Origin: UMGS1696 sp964621755
Lineage (GTDB): Bacteria > Bacillota > Clostridia > Oscillospirales > CAG-272
Direction: 5' to 3'
Length of the DNA: 64,000 nt
Assembly: GCA_964621755.1 (NCBI GenBank)
Contig: CAZUPI010000010.1
Coordinates: forward strand, 1 to 64,000
The translations under genes and the position numbers were made by a program. Numbering within the stretch: the stretch's first letter is position 1; each line of letters opens with the position of its first letter. The notes beneath the pieces are model-generated. The model saw only the letters and a list, made by a program, of their open reading frames with translations. It was not told the origin of the DNA and ran no database searches. This document shows, one piece after another, positions 35,601 through 43,892 of the stretch.

Positions 35601-35879
35601 GAGGGTACTGATTATTACGATTTATACATCACCATCATCGGCGACAAAATCAAATCCGCAGATATTCTGATAAATGGTGAGGTAGTCCGTACCGAGGAAC
35701 TCCAGAACGGCGACAAAATCCGCATCACTGCATCAGAACTCCGCGGCGCCGGCCTTTACAATTCTATTGAGCTTCTCACAAAGGACGAAAACGGCAATTA
35801 CATCACGGTCCGTAAGCGTTCGGGACAGAATGGCGCCTCCATCATGGAGTCTACGTATATCTATTTGATGGGAAAGTAA
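32664..35879 (+). CDS. Large CotH kinase-family lipoprotein with N-terminal beta-helix and Ig-like domains
   Basis: The 1071-residue lipoprotein has an N-terminal signal and lipobox (LALSVALMCGSIMGC). Residues about 75-360 are GLUG-type repeats (LVADIDLTGTAFSPIGG, FTGTFDGRGHTIMGLN) expected to form a beta-helix. An Ig-like domain (about 375-450, ITWKSSDENIVKISG) follows. The CotH kinase domain starts near 560: RGNSTAYQAKRPFKIKL at about 576, HWCLLANTFDRSNLRNK, and GPVWDMDWAAGNH near 840. A carbohydrate-binding-like C-terminus follows. The start at 32664 fits GGAGG at 32649-32653; an upstream ATG at 32622 is less likely. It is a surface kinase-like protein with adhesion modules; its targets are unknown. 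Confidence 0.9.
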   Translation: MNKVNFPFRKSVAALALSVALMCGSIMGCEKTQPISPTSSDSAVTDLSSSDTVVENEPAAVEIKPDGSVDSDADSIDGITIRSAAELVKIGQSAKYPLDGDYVLVADIDLTGTAFSPIGGAASESGIVEGNNVFTGTFDGRGHTIMGLNINVSATNRVHVGMFASVGSKNKDDPAIIKNLILKDVSIKGDAKGVATYAVLCGQVSGNVVIDNISIISGEVNVENTSGDILGIASLIGQCRTETSTGCSNETIHISNIFTNVEINGDNNGNANYTSGLIGRIRASNLGTLSNVLQLGTVTHEGGAGNAITSGDSGVNKLENVYYLAGCGSEYRGIGQAKSYESLCGGNLRLDEAYWHIEEGLYPLPIDTYESPLFSVLDFVTVTLADGETADKVESNFTLVDEVMGKTITWKSSDENIVKISGKNAIVTKPDFGYADVKITARADGIMKSYDLRVFSGVVGSIERDGDTLRAVNYPDGVTFKWIVKNAATGATVGTASGKEGTYALTSKDENGMVTLHVEGYDDAVYYNSNIPTIYVTSNTEFYEVSKGSYSSANMQIVTTSDYADTSYNGAIEIKLRGNSTAYQAKRPFKIKLGTKTDLFGMGENKHWCLLANTFDRSNLRNKLSYDFSMNLGLSGCESMFVNLIFNGEYYGLYEFTEAIRISDGRVGIFNWEDEAEDVAKAIYKKEGLTTTERDELEERLTRDLSWITSGEFEGYVISDYVDTSGYDITGGYLIEDDFYYDEVTKFTTTNDMKLMLKNPEYLVTNTEMMAYLKDYIQDMEDAIYSPNRLNADGKHYSEYMDVSSFIDFWMVNSVFKNVELLYKSCYMYKDIGGGLITWGPVWDMDWAAGNHVNLDSTSSNYKTWKQGQSQDREYWYKALYNDPWFVLQIYERWGEIQDKLDNIITELDVWNEQISASAAVDNKRWGYDWTYDKEASTLREWLVNRIGWMDEQMESPTTLIESLEYYQKSKNIGITGLYEGTDYYDLYITIIGDKIKSADILINGEVVRTEELQNGDKIRITASELRGAGLYNSIELLTKDENGNYITVRKRSGQNGASIMESTYIYLMGK

Positions 35880-35930
35880 TGGAAGACGCAAAGGGGCTGT
35901 CCCAAAACCTTGCCGGAGAACCTTTTTCAG

Positions 35931-35964
35931 AAAATAGGGGGAATTTTCGAACAAATTCCCCCTA
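35931..35964. terminator. Palindromic terminator between CotH and mazF
   Basis: TAGGGGGAATTT / AAATTCCCCCTA arms with a short loop between convergent genes. It belongs to the family of related hairpins in this window. Confidence 0.8.
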
Positions 35965-35975
35965 AAATATTTCCG

Positions 35976-36338
35976 TTATACTTCCACATTCTCTGTTCGC
36001 AGACCAAGGCTGATGGTGATAGCATCATCTACAGCGGTCATGGTTTTGTGGTCGAGGTGACCCATTTTTTCCCCGAGCCGTTGTTTGTCTATAGTACGTA
36101 CTTGTTCGAGCAGGATTACCGAATCTTTTTGCAGTCCGACCTGGTCTGCATATATGTCTATATGTGTCGGCAGCTTCGCTTTGCCCATCCTGCTGGTTAT
36201 GGCTGCCGCTATGACTGTCGGACTGTATTTGTTGCCAACGTCATTTTGTACGATTAGCACCGGTCTGACTCCGCCCTGTTCACTTCCGACTACCGGACTG
36301 AGGTCAGCATAGTAAATATCGCCCCGCCTGATTGTCAA
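35976..36338 (-). CDS. MazF/EndoA-type endoribonuclease toxin
   Basis: The 120-residue protein is a PemK/MazF-family mRNA interferase. It has the N-terminal IRRGDIYYADLSPVVGSEQG, the active-site strand GVRPVLIVQNDVGN, and a C-terminal LLEQVRTIDKQRL with the conserved Glu/Arg pair. It resembles Bacillus EndoA (NdoA), which cuts UACAU-type sites and is normally held by a ribbon-helix-helix antitoxin encoded just upstream. No recognisable antitoxin is seen; only a doubtful 58-codon frame precedes it. The start appears to be TTG at 36338, after AAAGGA; the ATG 8 bases earlier is out of frame. Confidence 0.93.
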   Translation of the reverse strand: MTIRRGDIYYADLSPVVGSEQGGVRPVLIVQNDVGNKYSPTVIAAAITSRMGKAKLPTHIDIYADQVGLQKDSVILLEQVRTIDKQRLGEKMGHLDHKTMTAVDDAITISLGLRTENVEV

Positions 36339-36376
36339 TTTGATTCATTCCTTTCAATATACGAGAGGTTTCTCTC

Positions 36377-36553
36377 TCACTTCCGGTTATAGTATTGGCT
36401 GCGGCCGCTCACTTTAAACACACCCTCCGCGAAAATTTTACCGCATGCCCTTCTGGTTTCAGTATATTCCGCATCCGCGCGACTTGTGAACTCAGCAGAA
36501 GAGAGGACAGCGGCTCCGCAAAATTCCAGGCTTACATATAAAACAAATCTCAT
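36377..36553 (-). CDS. Possible small protein upstream of mazF
   Basis: A 58-codon frame from ATG 36553 to TGA 36377 begins MRFVLYVSLEFCGAAVLSSA and ends VFKVSGRSQYYNRK, 38 bp before the mazF-like start. No convincing Shine-Dalgarno is present, and the product does not look like a ribbon-helix-helix antitoxin. It is listed only because it sits where the antitoxin should be. Confidence 0.3.
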   Translation of the reverse strand: MRFVLYVSLEFCGAAVLSSAEFTSRADAEYTETRRACGKIFAEGVFKVSGRSQYYNRK

Positions 36554-36633
36554 AGCTCAAAAGGGCTTTGAAACTTACGTAGTAACTCTCGAAAAAGTGA
36601 ACCTTGCTGCCGTGTGAATCCCCGGAAAATGTA

Positions 36634-36662
36634 TTGCCAAACGGAATAAGTTAGTATATAAT
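36634..36662 (+). promoter_or_regulatory. Promoter of murD
   Basis: TTGCCA (36634-36639) and TATAAT (36657-36662), 17-bp spacer, 40 bp before the murD start. Confidence 0.75.
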
Positions 36663-36702
36663 ATGTATAAGATAACCATATCACCATTATACGGAGATTT
36701 CA

Positions 36703-38127
36703 ATGAAAATATCGCTTCATGAACTTTTCCGCGGCAAATCCGTTTCGCTCCTTGGTGCGGGCGTTTCGAATATGCCGCTCGCCGGTCTCGTCGCCTCCTC
36801 CGCAGCGCGCCTGACCGTGCGCGATAAAAAATCCCCCGCCGAATTAGGCGAAAACGCCGTGCAGATTGAAAAACTCGGCGCGTCACTTATCACCGGTGAA
36901 AACTACCTCAAAAATATCGATGAGGATATCGTCTTCCGCTCTCCCGGCATCCGCCCTGACCTGCCTGAGCTTGCCGCAGCGACCGCGCGTGGGACAAATC
37001 TTACTTCGGAAATGGAGCTTTTCCTTTCGCTGCACCCCTGCTCGGTTTACGCAATAACCGGAAGCGACGGAAAAACCACTACCACTACACTGACCTCCCT
37101 TATGCTGGAAGCTGGAATCGGTGACGGACATGTGTTTCTCGGCGGTAATATCGGAGAACCGCTCCTGTATCGCTATCCGCTTATGAATGAAGCCGATGCG
37201 GTTGCAGTCGAGCTGTCGAGCTTCCAGCTTATGACTGTGGACGCGCCGATTGACGTCGCCGCAATCACGAATATTTCTCCGAACCATCTCAATTGGCACA
37301 CATCCATGGACGAGTATATCATGGCGAAAAAACGGATTCTGAAGCATTGCGGGCGTGCGGTGCTGAATTATGATAACCAACTGACTCGTCAGGCGGCGCT
37401 CGAGATGCAAAAAAACGATACACCGGTGACGTATTTCTCTCTTTCTCCTATACCGGATGGCGCCCTCCGCGCCATCGACAGCGCAGTATGGCTCGATACG
37501 GATGATGTGATTTACTCCTATTTTCCCAATGAGGGCAAGCGCACGGTGATGCCGCGGCGCGATATCAGACTGCCAGGAATGCACAATACCGCAAACTATA
37601 TGACCGCGATTGCAGTGACACACGGAAGAGTCTCATATGACGCGGTACGGAAAATTGCGCAAACGTTCGGCGGCGTTGAGCACCGTTTGGAATTTGTTCG
37701 CGAGGTCGGCGGGGTCACATACATCAACGGTTCGATTGACTCTTCTCCTACCCGTACCGCGGCGGCTCTGTCCGCTATAAACGACCGTCCCGTGGTGCTG
37801 ATTGCAGGCGGGTACGACAAGCACATCCCATATGAACCCCTTGCGGACGCGATATTCCACTCCTCTGTACACACACTTGTCCTGACCGGCGCAACCGCTG
37901 GAACGATTGAAAAAGCGGTCACAGAATCTCCGCTGTACGAGGAAGCGGTATCACGCGGGTTCCGGATAATAAAAAATCCGTCCTTTGACGGAGCGGCAGA
38001 GGATGCCAAAAACGCCGCAAGACCGGGCGATACGGTGATTTTGTCCCCCGCATCCGCATCCTTTGACGCCTTCCCAGACTTTATGGCGCGCGGACGGCAT
38101 TTCAAGGAACTCGTAAACCGCTTCTGA
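36703..38127 (+). CDS. murD: MurD, UDP-N-acetylmuramoyl-L-alanine:D-glutamate ligase
   Basis: The 474-residue cytoplasmic ligase adds D-glutamate to UDP-MurNAc-L-Ala in peptidoglycan synthesis. It has an N-terminal Rossmann-like domain (SVSLLGAGVSNMPLAGLVAS), the ATP loop ITGSDGKTTTTTLTSLM near residue 118, VAVELSSFQLM, ITNISPNHLNWHTSMDEYIM and the C-terminal domain with YINGSIDSSPTRTAAALSAI. All motifs are intact. It is outside the usual dcw cluster; here it is followed 54 bp later by a metallopeptidase gene, so co-transcription is possible. Confidence 0.95.
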   Translation: MKISLHELFRGKSVSLLGAGVSNMPLAGLVASSAARLTVRDKKSPAELGENAVQIEKLGASLITGENYLKNIDEDIVFRSPGIRPDLPELAAATARGTNLTSEMELFLSLHPCSVYAITGSDGKTTTTTLTSLMLEAGIGDGHVFLGGNIGEPLLYRYPLMNEADAVAVELSSFQLMTVDAPIDVAAITNISPNHLNWHTSMDEYIMAKKRILKHCGRAVLNYDNQLTRQAALEMQKNDTPVTYFSLSPIPDGALRAIDSAVWLDTDDVIYSYFPNEGKRTVMPRRDIRLPGMHNTANYMTAIAVTHGRVSYDAVRKIAQTFGGVEHRLEFVREVGGVTYINGSIDSSPTRTAAALSAINDRPVVLIAGGYDKHIPYEPLADAIFHSSVHTLVLTGATAGTIEKAVTESPLYEEAVSRGFRIIKNPSFDGAAEDAKNAARPGDTVILSPASASFDAFPDFMARGRHFKELVNRF

Positions 38128-38181
38128 GCACTGTAAGATAATAGATTCCCCGCAAATCCCATTCACATCAGGAGGAAAATC

Positions 38182-39225
38182 ATGCTTGAATACAAAACCT
38201 TGCTCCGGCAGCTGTGCGGGATTATGTCCATCTCCGGCTGCGAGCGCAGCGCCTTCGGTGAGGTAAAATCCCTCATCGGGGAGCACTTTGACGATATATA
38301 CTGCGACGCTGCACGGAATATCGTTCTTGTGAAAAAATCCACCAATCCGGGGGCCCCGCGTATCATGCTCGACGCGCATTTTGATGAGGTAGGCATGATA
38401 GTAAACGGCATCACAGACGAAGGCTTTCTCCGTGTTGCACCGGTCGGCGGCATCGACAGACAGCTTCTTCCCGCGTCAGACGTCTGGGTCTACGCGGATA
38501 CCAAGCTTTATGGCGTATTTGCCGCAATCCCGCCGCACCTTGTGAAGCCCGAGGAGAAAAACAAAACCCCCTCATGGGATGACCTTCTCATCGATATCGG
38601 ATGCCGCACAAAATCCGAAGCCGAAGAGCTTGTCAGAATCGGCACCCCTGTCGGCTACTATTATTCCGGTGATGACCTCCTCAACAACCGCATCACTGGC
38701 CGCGGCTTCGACGACAAGGCTTGCGCTGCAGGACTCATTTGTGCTGTTGACCGCATTCCCACAAACGAGTTGGCTTTCGATGTGTACATCACACTCTCCT
38801 CTGGGGAAGAAGTCGGAGGAGAAGGGGCAAAATGCGCGGCTTATACGATTCAGCCGGAGCTTGCGGTCATCACCGACGTGAATTTCGCCCTCACTCCCGG
38901 CGTGTCCGCTGAGGAAGGCGGCAAGTTGGGCGGCGGACCAATGATTTCTCTCTCTGCCGTGACCGACCGCACACTTACCAAAGCGATTCTCTCCCTTGCG
39001 GACAAGGCTGAAATCAAGACCACAAAAGTGGTGGAGTCCACTTCCACAGGAACGAATGCATCGTGCGTGTACTGTGTAAACGAGGGAATTCCGGTTGCCG
39101 TTGTGAGCCTTCCCTTGGCGGGCATGCACTCCTATAACGAATCACTCTCCCTCGACGACGCCGAAGCATTTCTTAAGCTCATCGGCGAAATTGTGAAGAA
39201 TAAGGAAATTGGGGGAATAAAATAA
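38182..39225 (+). CDS. M42-family aminopeptidase (divergent), first of three
   Basis: The 347-residue protein belongs to the M42 family of dinuclear-metal aminopeptidases. Metal ligands are the His in LDAHFDEVGM, the bridging Asp in GRGFDDKAC, the catalytic Glu pair in SSGEEVGGEGA and an Asp in VITDVNFA (the family usually has 'D' at this place). It is more divergent than the next two; the final ligand His is in LAGMHSYNE. M42 enzymes form tetrahedral dodecamers that trim peptides. It overlaps the next gene by one base (TAATG), so translation is coupled. Confidence 0.9.
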   Translation: MLEYKTLLRQLCGIMSISGCERSAFGEVKSLIGEHFDDIYCDAARNIVLVKKSTNPGAPRIMLDAHFDEVGMIVNGITDEGFLRVAPVGGIDRQLLPASDVWVYADTKLYGVFAAIPPHLVKPEEKNKTPSWDDLLIDIGCRTKSEAEELVRIGTPVGYYYSGDDLLNNRITGRGFDDKACAAGLICAVDRIPTNELAFDVYITLSSGEEVGGEGAKCAAYTIQPELAVITDVNFALTPGVSAEEGGKLGGGPMISLSAVTDRTLTKAILSLADKAEIKTTKVVESTSTGTNASCVYCVNEGIPVAVVSLPLAGMHSYNESLSLDDAEAFLKLIGEIVKNKEIGGIK

Positions 39226-40325
39226 TGTCAAAATACGATAACTACACGCCTATAGACTTGCTTCACGAGCTTTCTCTTGCGTTTGGTCCGTCCGGATATG
39301 AGGGGGAAGTCGCAGGAATCATCAAAGAATTTGTGGCACCATACGCGGATGAAGTAACCTGTGACCGTCTCGGTTCCGTCATCGCGGTATACCGCCACGC
39401 CCACGAGTGCGCGCGGAATACCAACCTCGACGAAGAACCCATGACCGCAGAAGGAAAGCCGGAAATCGACCGCTTGCTGTTTGCCGCACATATGGACGAA
39501 GTGGGATTTATGATAAAGTCAATTGACGGAGACGGATATCTCAAAATTGCGCCGCTTTCCGGAAAGGACCCGAAAACCCTCGCTGGACGAAACGTCTCCA
39601 TAGGGGATGAAACGAAGCGCGTGAATGGCTATTTTGGCGTAAAACCGGCGCACCTTGGCGGCTCCGGCAGCTTCGATTCGCTCTATATCGACATCGGCGC
39701 GGCAAATAAGGAAGAGGCGGAAAAGTACGTATCCCCAGGAGACTTTGGCACCTATCGCTCCGATTTTGTCCAGTTCGGAAAGGGCATGATAAAGGGCAAA
39801 GCGCTCGACGACCGTCTTGGATGCACCGTACTGTGTATGCTGCTCAAGCGCCTGCGTGAGAATCAGGTGAAGCTGCCATATGACGTATATTTTGCGTTCA
39901 CCGTCCGGGAGGAAATCGGCGCGTCCGGCGCGATGACCGCGGCGAACAAGATTGCCCCCGACATGGCGATTGTAATAGAAGCAACCGCAGTCGACGGAAC
40001 AAAAGGAGAGGACAAATACGGAAGCGTGGCCAAGCAGGGCTGCGGCGGATGTGTATCGTTTATGGACCGGAAAACGATTTACGACCGTGAGGTGTACGAC
40101 TTTATTTTAGCGACTGCGGAGAAGACCGGCATTCCCGTACAGCCAAAATGCTATGTGTCCGGCGGTAACGACGCGGGATACATCCATCATTCCGGCGTCG
40201 GCGTAAAGTGCGCGGCTATATCGGCTCCCGCGCGCTATATTCACACCGCGTCAAACGTAATCGCAGAAGCGGACATGCTGTCGGTCATCGACTTGGCATA
40301 TGCGGTCATGATGGAAATGAAATAA
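39225..40325 (+). CDS. M42-family aminopeptidase, second of three
   Basis: The 366-residue M42 metallopeptidase has metal and catalytic residues in FAAHMDEVGFMI, KALDDRLGCTV, TVREEIGASGAM and VIEATAVDG, with the last His near the end in ARYIHTAS. An insertion (residues about 60-78, HAHECARNTNLDEEPMTAEG) precedes the first ligand and is absent from its neighbours. Likely cytoplasmic aminopeptidase; acidic-residue or general specificity cannot be told from sequence. Its start is coupled to the first gene. Confidence 0.93.
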   Translation: MSKYDNYTPIDLLHELSLAFGPSGYEGEVAGIIKEFVAPYADEVTCDRLGSVIAVYRHAHECARNTNLDEEPMTAEGKPEIDRLLFAAHMDEVGFMIKSIDGDGYLKIAPLSGKDPKTLAGRNVSIGDETKRVNGYFGVKPAHLGGSGSFDSLYIDIGAANKEEAEKYVSPGDFGTYRSDFVQFGKGMIKGKALDDRLGCTVLCMLLKRLRENQVKLPYDVYFAFTVREEIGASGAMTAANKIAPDMAIVIEATAVDGTKGEDKYGSVAKQGCGGCVSFMDRKTIYDREVYDFILATAEKTGIPVQPKCYVSGGNDAGYIHHSGVGVKCAAISAPARYIHTASNVIAEADMLSVIDLAYAVMMEMK

Positions 40326-40378
40326 GCAACCGGCGGGCCAATTTACAGGGCTGAATTCACAAAGAATGGGAGATAATT

Positions 40379-41374
40379 ATGTTTAATTTAACCAAAAAAA
40401 TGATGAAACCCGTATCGGTATCGGGACGTGAGAATGCCGTAGTCGGGGTGATAGCGGAAGAAATCGCACCGTTTGTCGATTCGCTGCGCACGGACGCGCT
40501 CGGGAATCTCATCGCATATAAAGCAGGGCACGGAGAAAATAAGAAGAAGGTCATGTTCGCTGCGCACATCGACGAAATTGGCTTTATCGTTACTTATATT
40601 GAGGAAAACGGTTTTCTACGGTTCAACACAATCGGGGGCATCAACTTCATGTCGGCGGCATTCACGCATGTGGTATTTGAGAACGGGATGCGGGGCGTCC
40701 TCGTTCCCGAAAGCGGCTCGAATGAAATGCGTCAGGATAAATTTGTCGTCGATATTGGCGCAAAAAATAAAAAGGACGCGGAACGCCGCGTAAAAATCGG
40801 TGATACCTTTGCGGTGGTATCGGACTTTGTAAAGCTGGCCGGAACGAGAGCAGCAGGACGCCCGCTTGACGACAGAATTGGGGCGGTGATTCTCATCGAA
40901 GCGGCAAAGTCGCTGAAAAATATCGAAATTGAGAATGATGTATATTTCTGTTTCACGGTCCAAGAGGAAGTCGGCTGCCGCGGCTCAAAGACAGCGGCAT
41001 ACGGCATCATGCCTGACATTGGCATTGCGCTTGACGTTACAGGAACGGGAGATACACAAGGCGCGTCCCCCATGGAAGTCAAACTCGGCGGCGGCGCCGC
41101 AATAAAAATCAAGGACTCAAGCGTCATCTGCGACCGTACATTAGTCGAAAAAATGGTCAGCGTAGCCAAGACGGAACGCATCAGATACCAGCTTGAAATT
41201 CTCGCTGCAGGCGGTACCGATACCTCTTCTATGCAGCAAACAGGCGCAGGCTGCCTAGCAGGCTGCATCTCCATTCCCACACGTTATATCCATTCCACAG
41301 TTGAAACCGTCGATATGTCCGATGTTGCAGAATGCGTTAAGCTGACAGCAGCGCTGGCCAATACACAGTTCTAA
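40379..41374 (+). CDS. M42-family aminopeptidase, third of three
   Basis: The 331-residue M42 metallopeptidase has ligands in FAAHIDEIGFIV, RPLDDRIGAVI, TVQEEVGCRGSK, ALDVTGTGDTQ and PTRYIHSTVE. Its start is 53 bp after the second gene, following GGGAG. Three paralogues in a row suggest subunits with different specificities, or hetero-oligomers, as described for paired M42 peptidases in other organisms. A hairpin after the stop ends the unit. Confidence 0.94.
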   Translation: MFNLTKKMMKPVSVSGRENAVVGVIAEEIAPFVDSLRTDALGNLIAYKAGHGENKKKVMFAAHIDEIGFIVTYIEENGFLRFNTIGGINFMSAAFTHVVFENGMRGVLVPESGSNEMRQDKFVVDIGAKNKKDAERRVKIGDTFAVVSDFVKLAGTRAAGRPLDDRIGAVILIEAAKSLKNIEIENDVYFCFTVQEEVGCRGSKTAAYGIMPDIGIALDVTGTGDTQGASPMEVKLGGGAAIKIKDSSVICDRTLVEKMVSVAKTERIRYQLEILAAGGTDTSSMQQTGAGCLAGCISIPTRYIHSTVETVDMSDVAECVKLTAALANTQF

Positions 41375-41396
41375 GTTTTTGAGGGAATACGATACT

Positions 41397-41428
41397 TTAG
41401 GGGGTACTTTTGAAAAAGTACCCCCTAA
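41397..41428. terminator. Palindromic terminator after the M42 genes
   Basis: TTAGGGGGTACTTTT pairs with AAAAGTACCCCCTAA around a short loop, between convergent genes. It is flanked by partly complementary AAGTTTTT and AAAACTTTTT. Confidence 0.85.
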
Positions 41429-41462
41429 GAACCTTGTAAAACTTTTTAGGGTCGCATGCCGA

Positions 41463-42071
41463 TTATTTCTTTTGTACCCAGCCAATAATCTGACCGGATA
41501 GAATTACAGTCGGCAGGGAGTATATGATGCGTTTGAAGGGAATGTAGAGGAGGGATAGACTGAGTACGATGAGGTCGCTTGCAAGGTAAATCCATTGGAT
41601 GCGCAGACCTGTCAGTTTGGATAGGCTCATCGCGAGAGCGTCGTCGCCTCCCGGAGCGCCGCCTTCTCTGACGCACAACCCGACGCCTACTCCTACGAAT
41701 ACTGCGCCGATGAGCGCGGCAGCAAGCGGCATTTCGGCAATCTGCGGATATATCGGCTCAAACTGTTCGAACACAGCGTAAAAGGAGGAAAAACCGACAC
41801 ACGCGACCGCAGAGTACAGCACAAATTCACGCCCGAGCGTGCGCCATCCGAGCGCGTAACATGCGACGTTCATGATAAATCCCGATATCGACGGAGAAAT
41901 TCCGAATAGCTTGTCAAGCAGCAGCGTCAGCCCGAGGACTCCGCCTTCCGTCACGCCGGACAGCGAATGAATGTTGTATAACCCAAATGTCAATATCGCG
42001 CATCCGACCAATATCACGATGCATGACTTAAGCTTCAAAATCGATATCGTTTTCCAAAATTTCTTTAGCAT
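41463..42071 (-). CDS. YitT-family membrane protein
   Basis: The 202-residue protein has five to six hydrophobic segments of the YitT (DUF161) family: ILVGCAILTFGLYNIHSLSG, VTEGGVLGLTLLLDKLFGIS, IGAVFVGVGVGLCVREGGA with the family's GGDD (residues near 140), and a final VILSGQIIGWV. Most YitT proteins carry a C-terminal cytoplasmic DUF2179 domain; this one ends before it and is a short variant. Function is unknown, perhaps transport. It is convergent with the M42 operon. Confidence 0.85.
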   Translation of the reverse strand: MLKKFWKTISILKLKSCIVILVGCAILTFGLYNIHSLSGVTEGGVLGLTLLLDKLFGISPSISGFIMNVACYALGWRTLGREFVLYSAVACVGFSSFYAVFEQFEPIYPQIAEMPLAAALIGAVFVGVGVGLCVREGGAPGGDDALAMSLSKLTGLRIQWIYLASDLIVLSLSLLYIPFKRIIYSLPTVILSGQIIGWVQKK

Positions 42072-42147
42072 AACAAAAATAAGGATATCATAAGCTTAGA
42101 CAGCCTACCATATCCATTCGCCCAACATAAAGTTTTTGAAAGGAGCG

Positions 42148-42179
42148 CGGGGAAAACTTTTTTCAAAAAGTTTTCCCCG
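42148..42179. terminator. Palindromic hairpin between YitT and aminotransferase genes
   Basis: CGGGGAAAACTTTTTT pairs with AAAAAGTTTTCCCCG. It is downstream of the aminotransferase on the minus strand and upstream of the yitT-like gene. Confidence 0.8.
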
Positions 42180-42194
42180 TGAAACTTTACTCTA

Positions 42195-43484
42195 TCAGCC
42201 CTTCAGCAGCTTTTCTGCAGCCGCCAGTTTGATACAGGAACATAGAATCTCAATTGCCTGCTTGAGCTCGTTGTCCTCTGGAAACGTCGGCGCAATTCTG
42301 AGGTTGCTGTTGTGCGGGTCGCGACCATAGGGATAGGTTGAACCGGCAGTCGTCAGTGTGACGCCGACCGAACGTGCAAGCTGGTAGACGCGGCGTGCGC
42401 ATCCGTCCGGTACGTACAGGCTGATGAAGTATCCGCCGCGGGGCTCAGACCAGTGCGCAATATCAAGTCCACCCAGCTCATTTTGGAACATGTGCTCCAC
42501 AAGCTCGAATTTCGGACGCAGGATGGCGGCGTGATTTCTCATGTGTGCGCGAATTCCGTCCGCGTTTTTGAAGAATTTTACGTGGCGCATCTGGTTAATT
42601 TTGTCGTAACCGATGGTCTGGGTTGCAATGATGGGCTTAATCTGCTCAAGATTTTTCTCGGATGCCGCCATAATGGCAAGTCCGGAACCCGGGAAAGTAA
42701 TTTTTGAAGTGGACGCGAAGTAGAAGATATTGTCTTCAGTGCCGTATTCCTTCGCACGCTCGAAAATGTTGGCGAGCGGAACCATCTCGTCGTACAACTC
42801 GTGTACCGCATACGCATTATCCCAGAAGATACGGAAGTCGGGTGCGGCGGGTTTCATTGCAGCGAACAGGTCTACAACCTCGTCGGAATATGTAATTCCT
42901 TCGGGATTTGAGAACTTCGGCACGCACCAGATACCTTTCACTGACGGGTCGGAGCAGGCGATGTCGTATACCTCGTCCATGTCGGGACCGTCCTTTGTCA
43001 TCTTAACGGGAATCATCTCAATGCCGAGGGTGCGGCAGATGGTAAAGTGGCGATCATATCCCGGGGAAGGGCAGATGAATTTGATTCGACCCTGTCTGCA
43101 CCACGGTTCGTGTCCGCCCGCAACGCCGAACAGCATCGCGCGTACCATGGTGTCGTACATTACGTTGAGGGAAGAGTTGCCGAGAACAAGAATCTGTTCG
43201 GTTGGAATATCAAGCAGGTCACTGAAAAGCTTTTTCGTCTCCGGCAGACCATCGAGAATCCCGTAGTTGCGGCAGTCGAGCCCGCTCGCACTGAAGCAAT
43301 CGCCGCGGTTGTTGATGATATTCAGCATACCGGAGGACAGGTCGAGCTGAGCCTGATTGGGCTTGCCGCGGGTAAGGTCGAGGGTGAGGTCCATTTCGGA
43401 CCATTTGTCGAGTTTTGACTGCTCTTTGGCAAAGACTTCGCGGAGTTCGTCCGCTGTCATCTGAGAAAAAGCTTTTTTATTCAT
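42195..43484 (-). CDS. Aspartate-type aminotransferase (class I/II, MocR-like subgroup)
   Basis: The 429-residue PLP enzyme fits the subgroup of aspartate aminotransferases that includes the Corynebacterium glutamicum AspT type. Key points are LTRGKPNQAQLDLS near residue 38, a PLP phosphate region at LVLGNSSLNVMYD, FWDNAYAVHEL with the PLP-contacting Asp/Tyr, the Schiff-base Lys in FASTSKITFPGSG, and a final Arg-containing SNLRIAPTFP. Length and motif order are normal. It has its own promoter at 43742-43770, with a leader of about 250 nt and no recognised riboswitch. Confidence 0.88.
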   Translation of the reverse strand: MNKKAFSQMTADELREVFAKEQSKLDKWSEMDLTLDLTRGKPNQAQLDLSSGMLNIINNRGDCFSASGLDCRNYGILDGLPETKKLFSDLLDIPTEQILVLGNSSLNVMYDTMVRAMLFGVAGGHEPWCRQGRIKFICPSPGYDRHFTICRTLGIEMIPVKMTKDGPDMDEVYDIACSDPSVKGIWCVPKFSNPEGITYSDEVVDLFAAMKPAAPDFRIFWDNAYAVHELYDEMVPLANIFERAKEYGTEDNIFYFASTSKITFPGSGLAIMAASEKNLEQIKPIIATQTIGYDKINQMRHVKFFKNADGIRAHMRNHAAILRPKFELVEHMFQNELGGLDIAHWSEPRGGYFISLYVPDGCARRVYQLARSVGVTLTTAGSTYPYGRDPHNSNLRIAPTFPEDNELKQAIEILCSCIKLAAAEKLLKG

Positions 43485-43892
43485 TATCGTGTACCTCTAT
43501 ATATAAAATTTTGCTTTTGACAAAAGAAAGGATTTTAAGACTTCGTTGTGCACCATTTAGGTGACATTTGTAGCCGGAGCATAAATTTTTTCTCTTTTTT
43601 AAGGCTGCGTTATTTATTTGCAATAAATTTTGCATAATGGAACATTTGCTTATTCATAAATTGCCGATTTACGTGACAAAAGTCTGCAATAAATGAAAGC
43701 GTGCTGTTTTTAACTTGCATAAAGGATTATGATACTCTTATATTATATGATATTTTATTCCAAAAAACAATACCTATCATGAAAATTTCAAAATAGTTAT
43801 CATATTATTTTCATATTATTTTTATCACGATGTATAATAAAAGAAAAGTGCAGGCGCGCACGATTCTGACAGGAAAAACGGAGGTTTATTTT
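43485..43892. other. Divergent intergenic region, aminotransferase / YhcC
   Basis: 408 bp without genes. On the minus strand, TTGTTT (43770-43765) and TATAAT (43747-43742) with a 17-bp spacer form the aminotransferase promoter. On the plus strand, TTCATA (43810-43815) and TATAAT (43833-43838) serve the radical SAM gene. The long minus-strand leader contains TGCAATAAAT twice. I see no known riboswitch. Confidence 0.6.

Noticed and set aside
43485..43735. Possible riboswitch in the long aminotransferase leader
   Set aside because: No conserved riboswitch or T-box core is visible, only AT-rich sequence with a repeated TGCAATAAAT.
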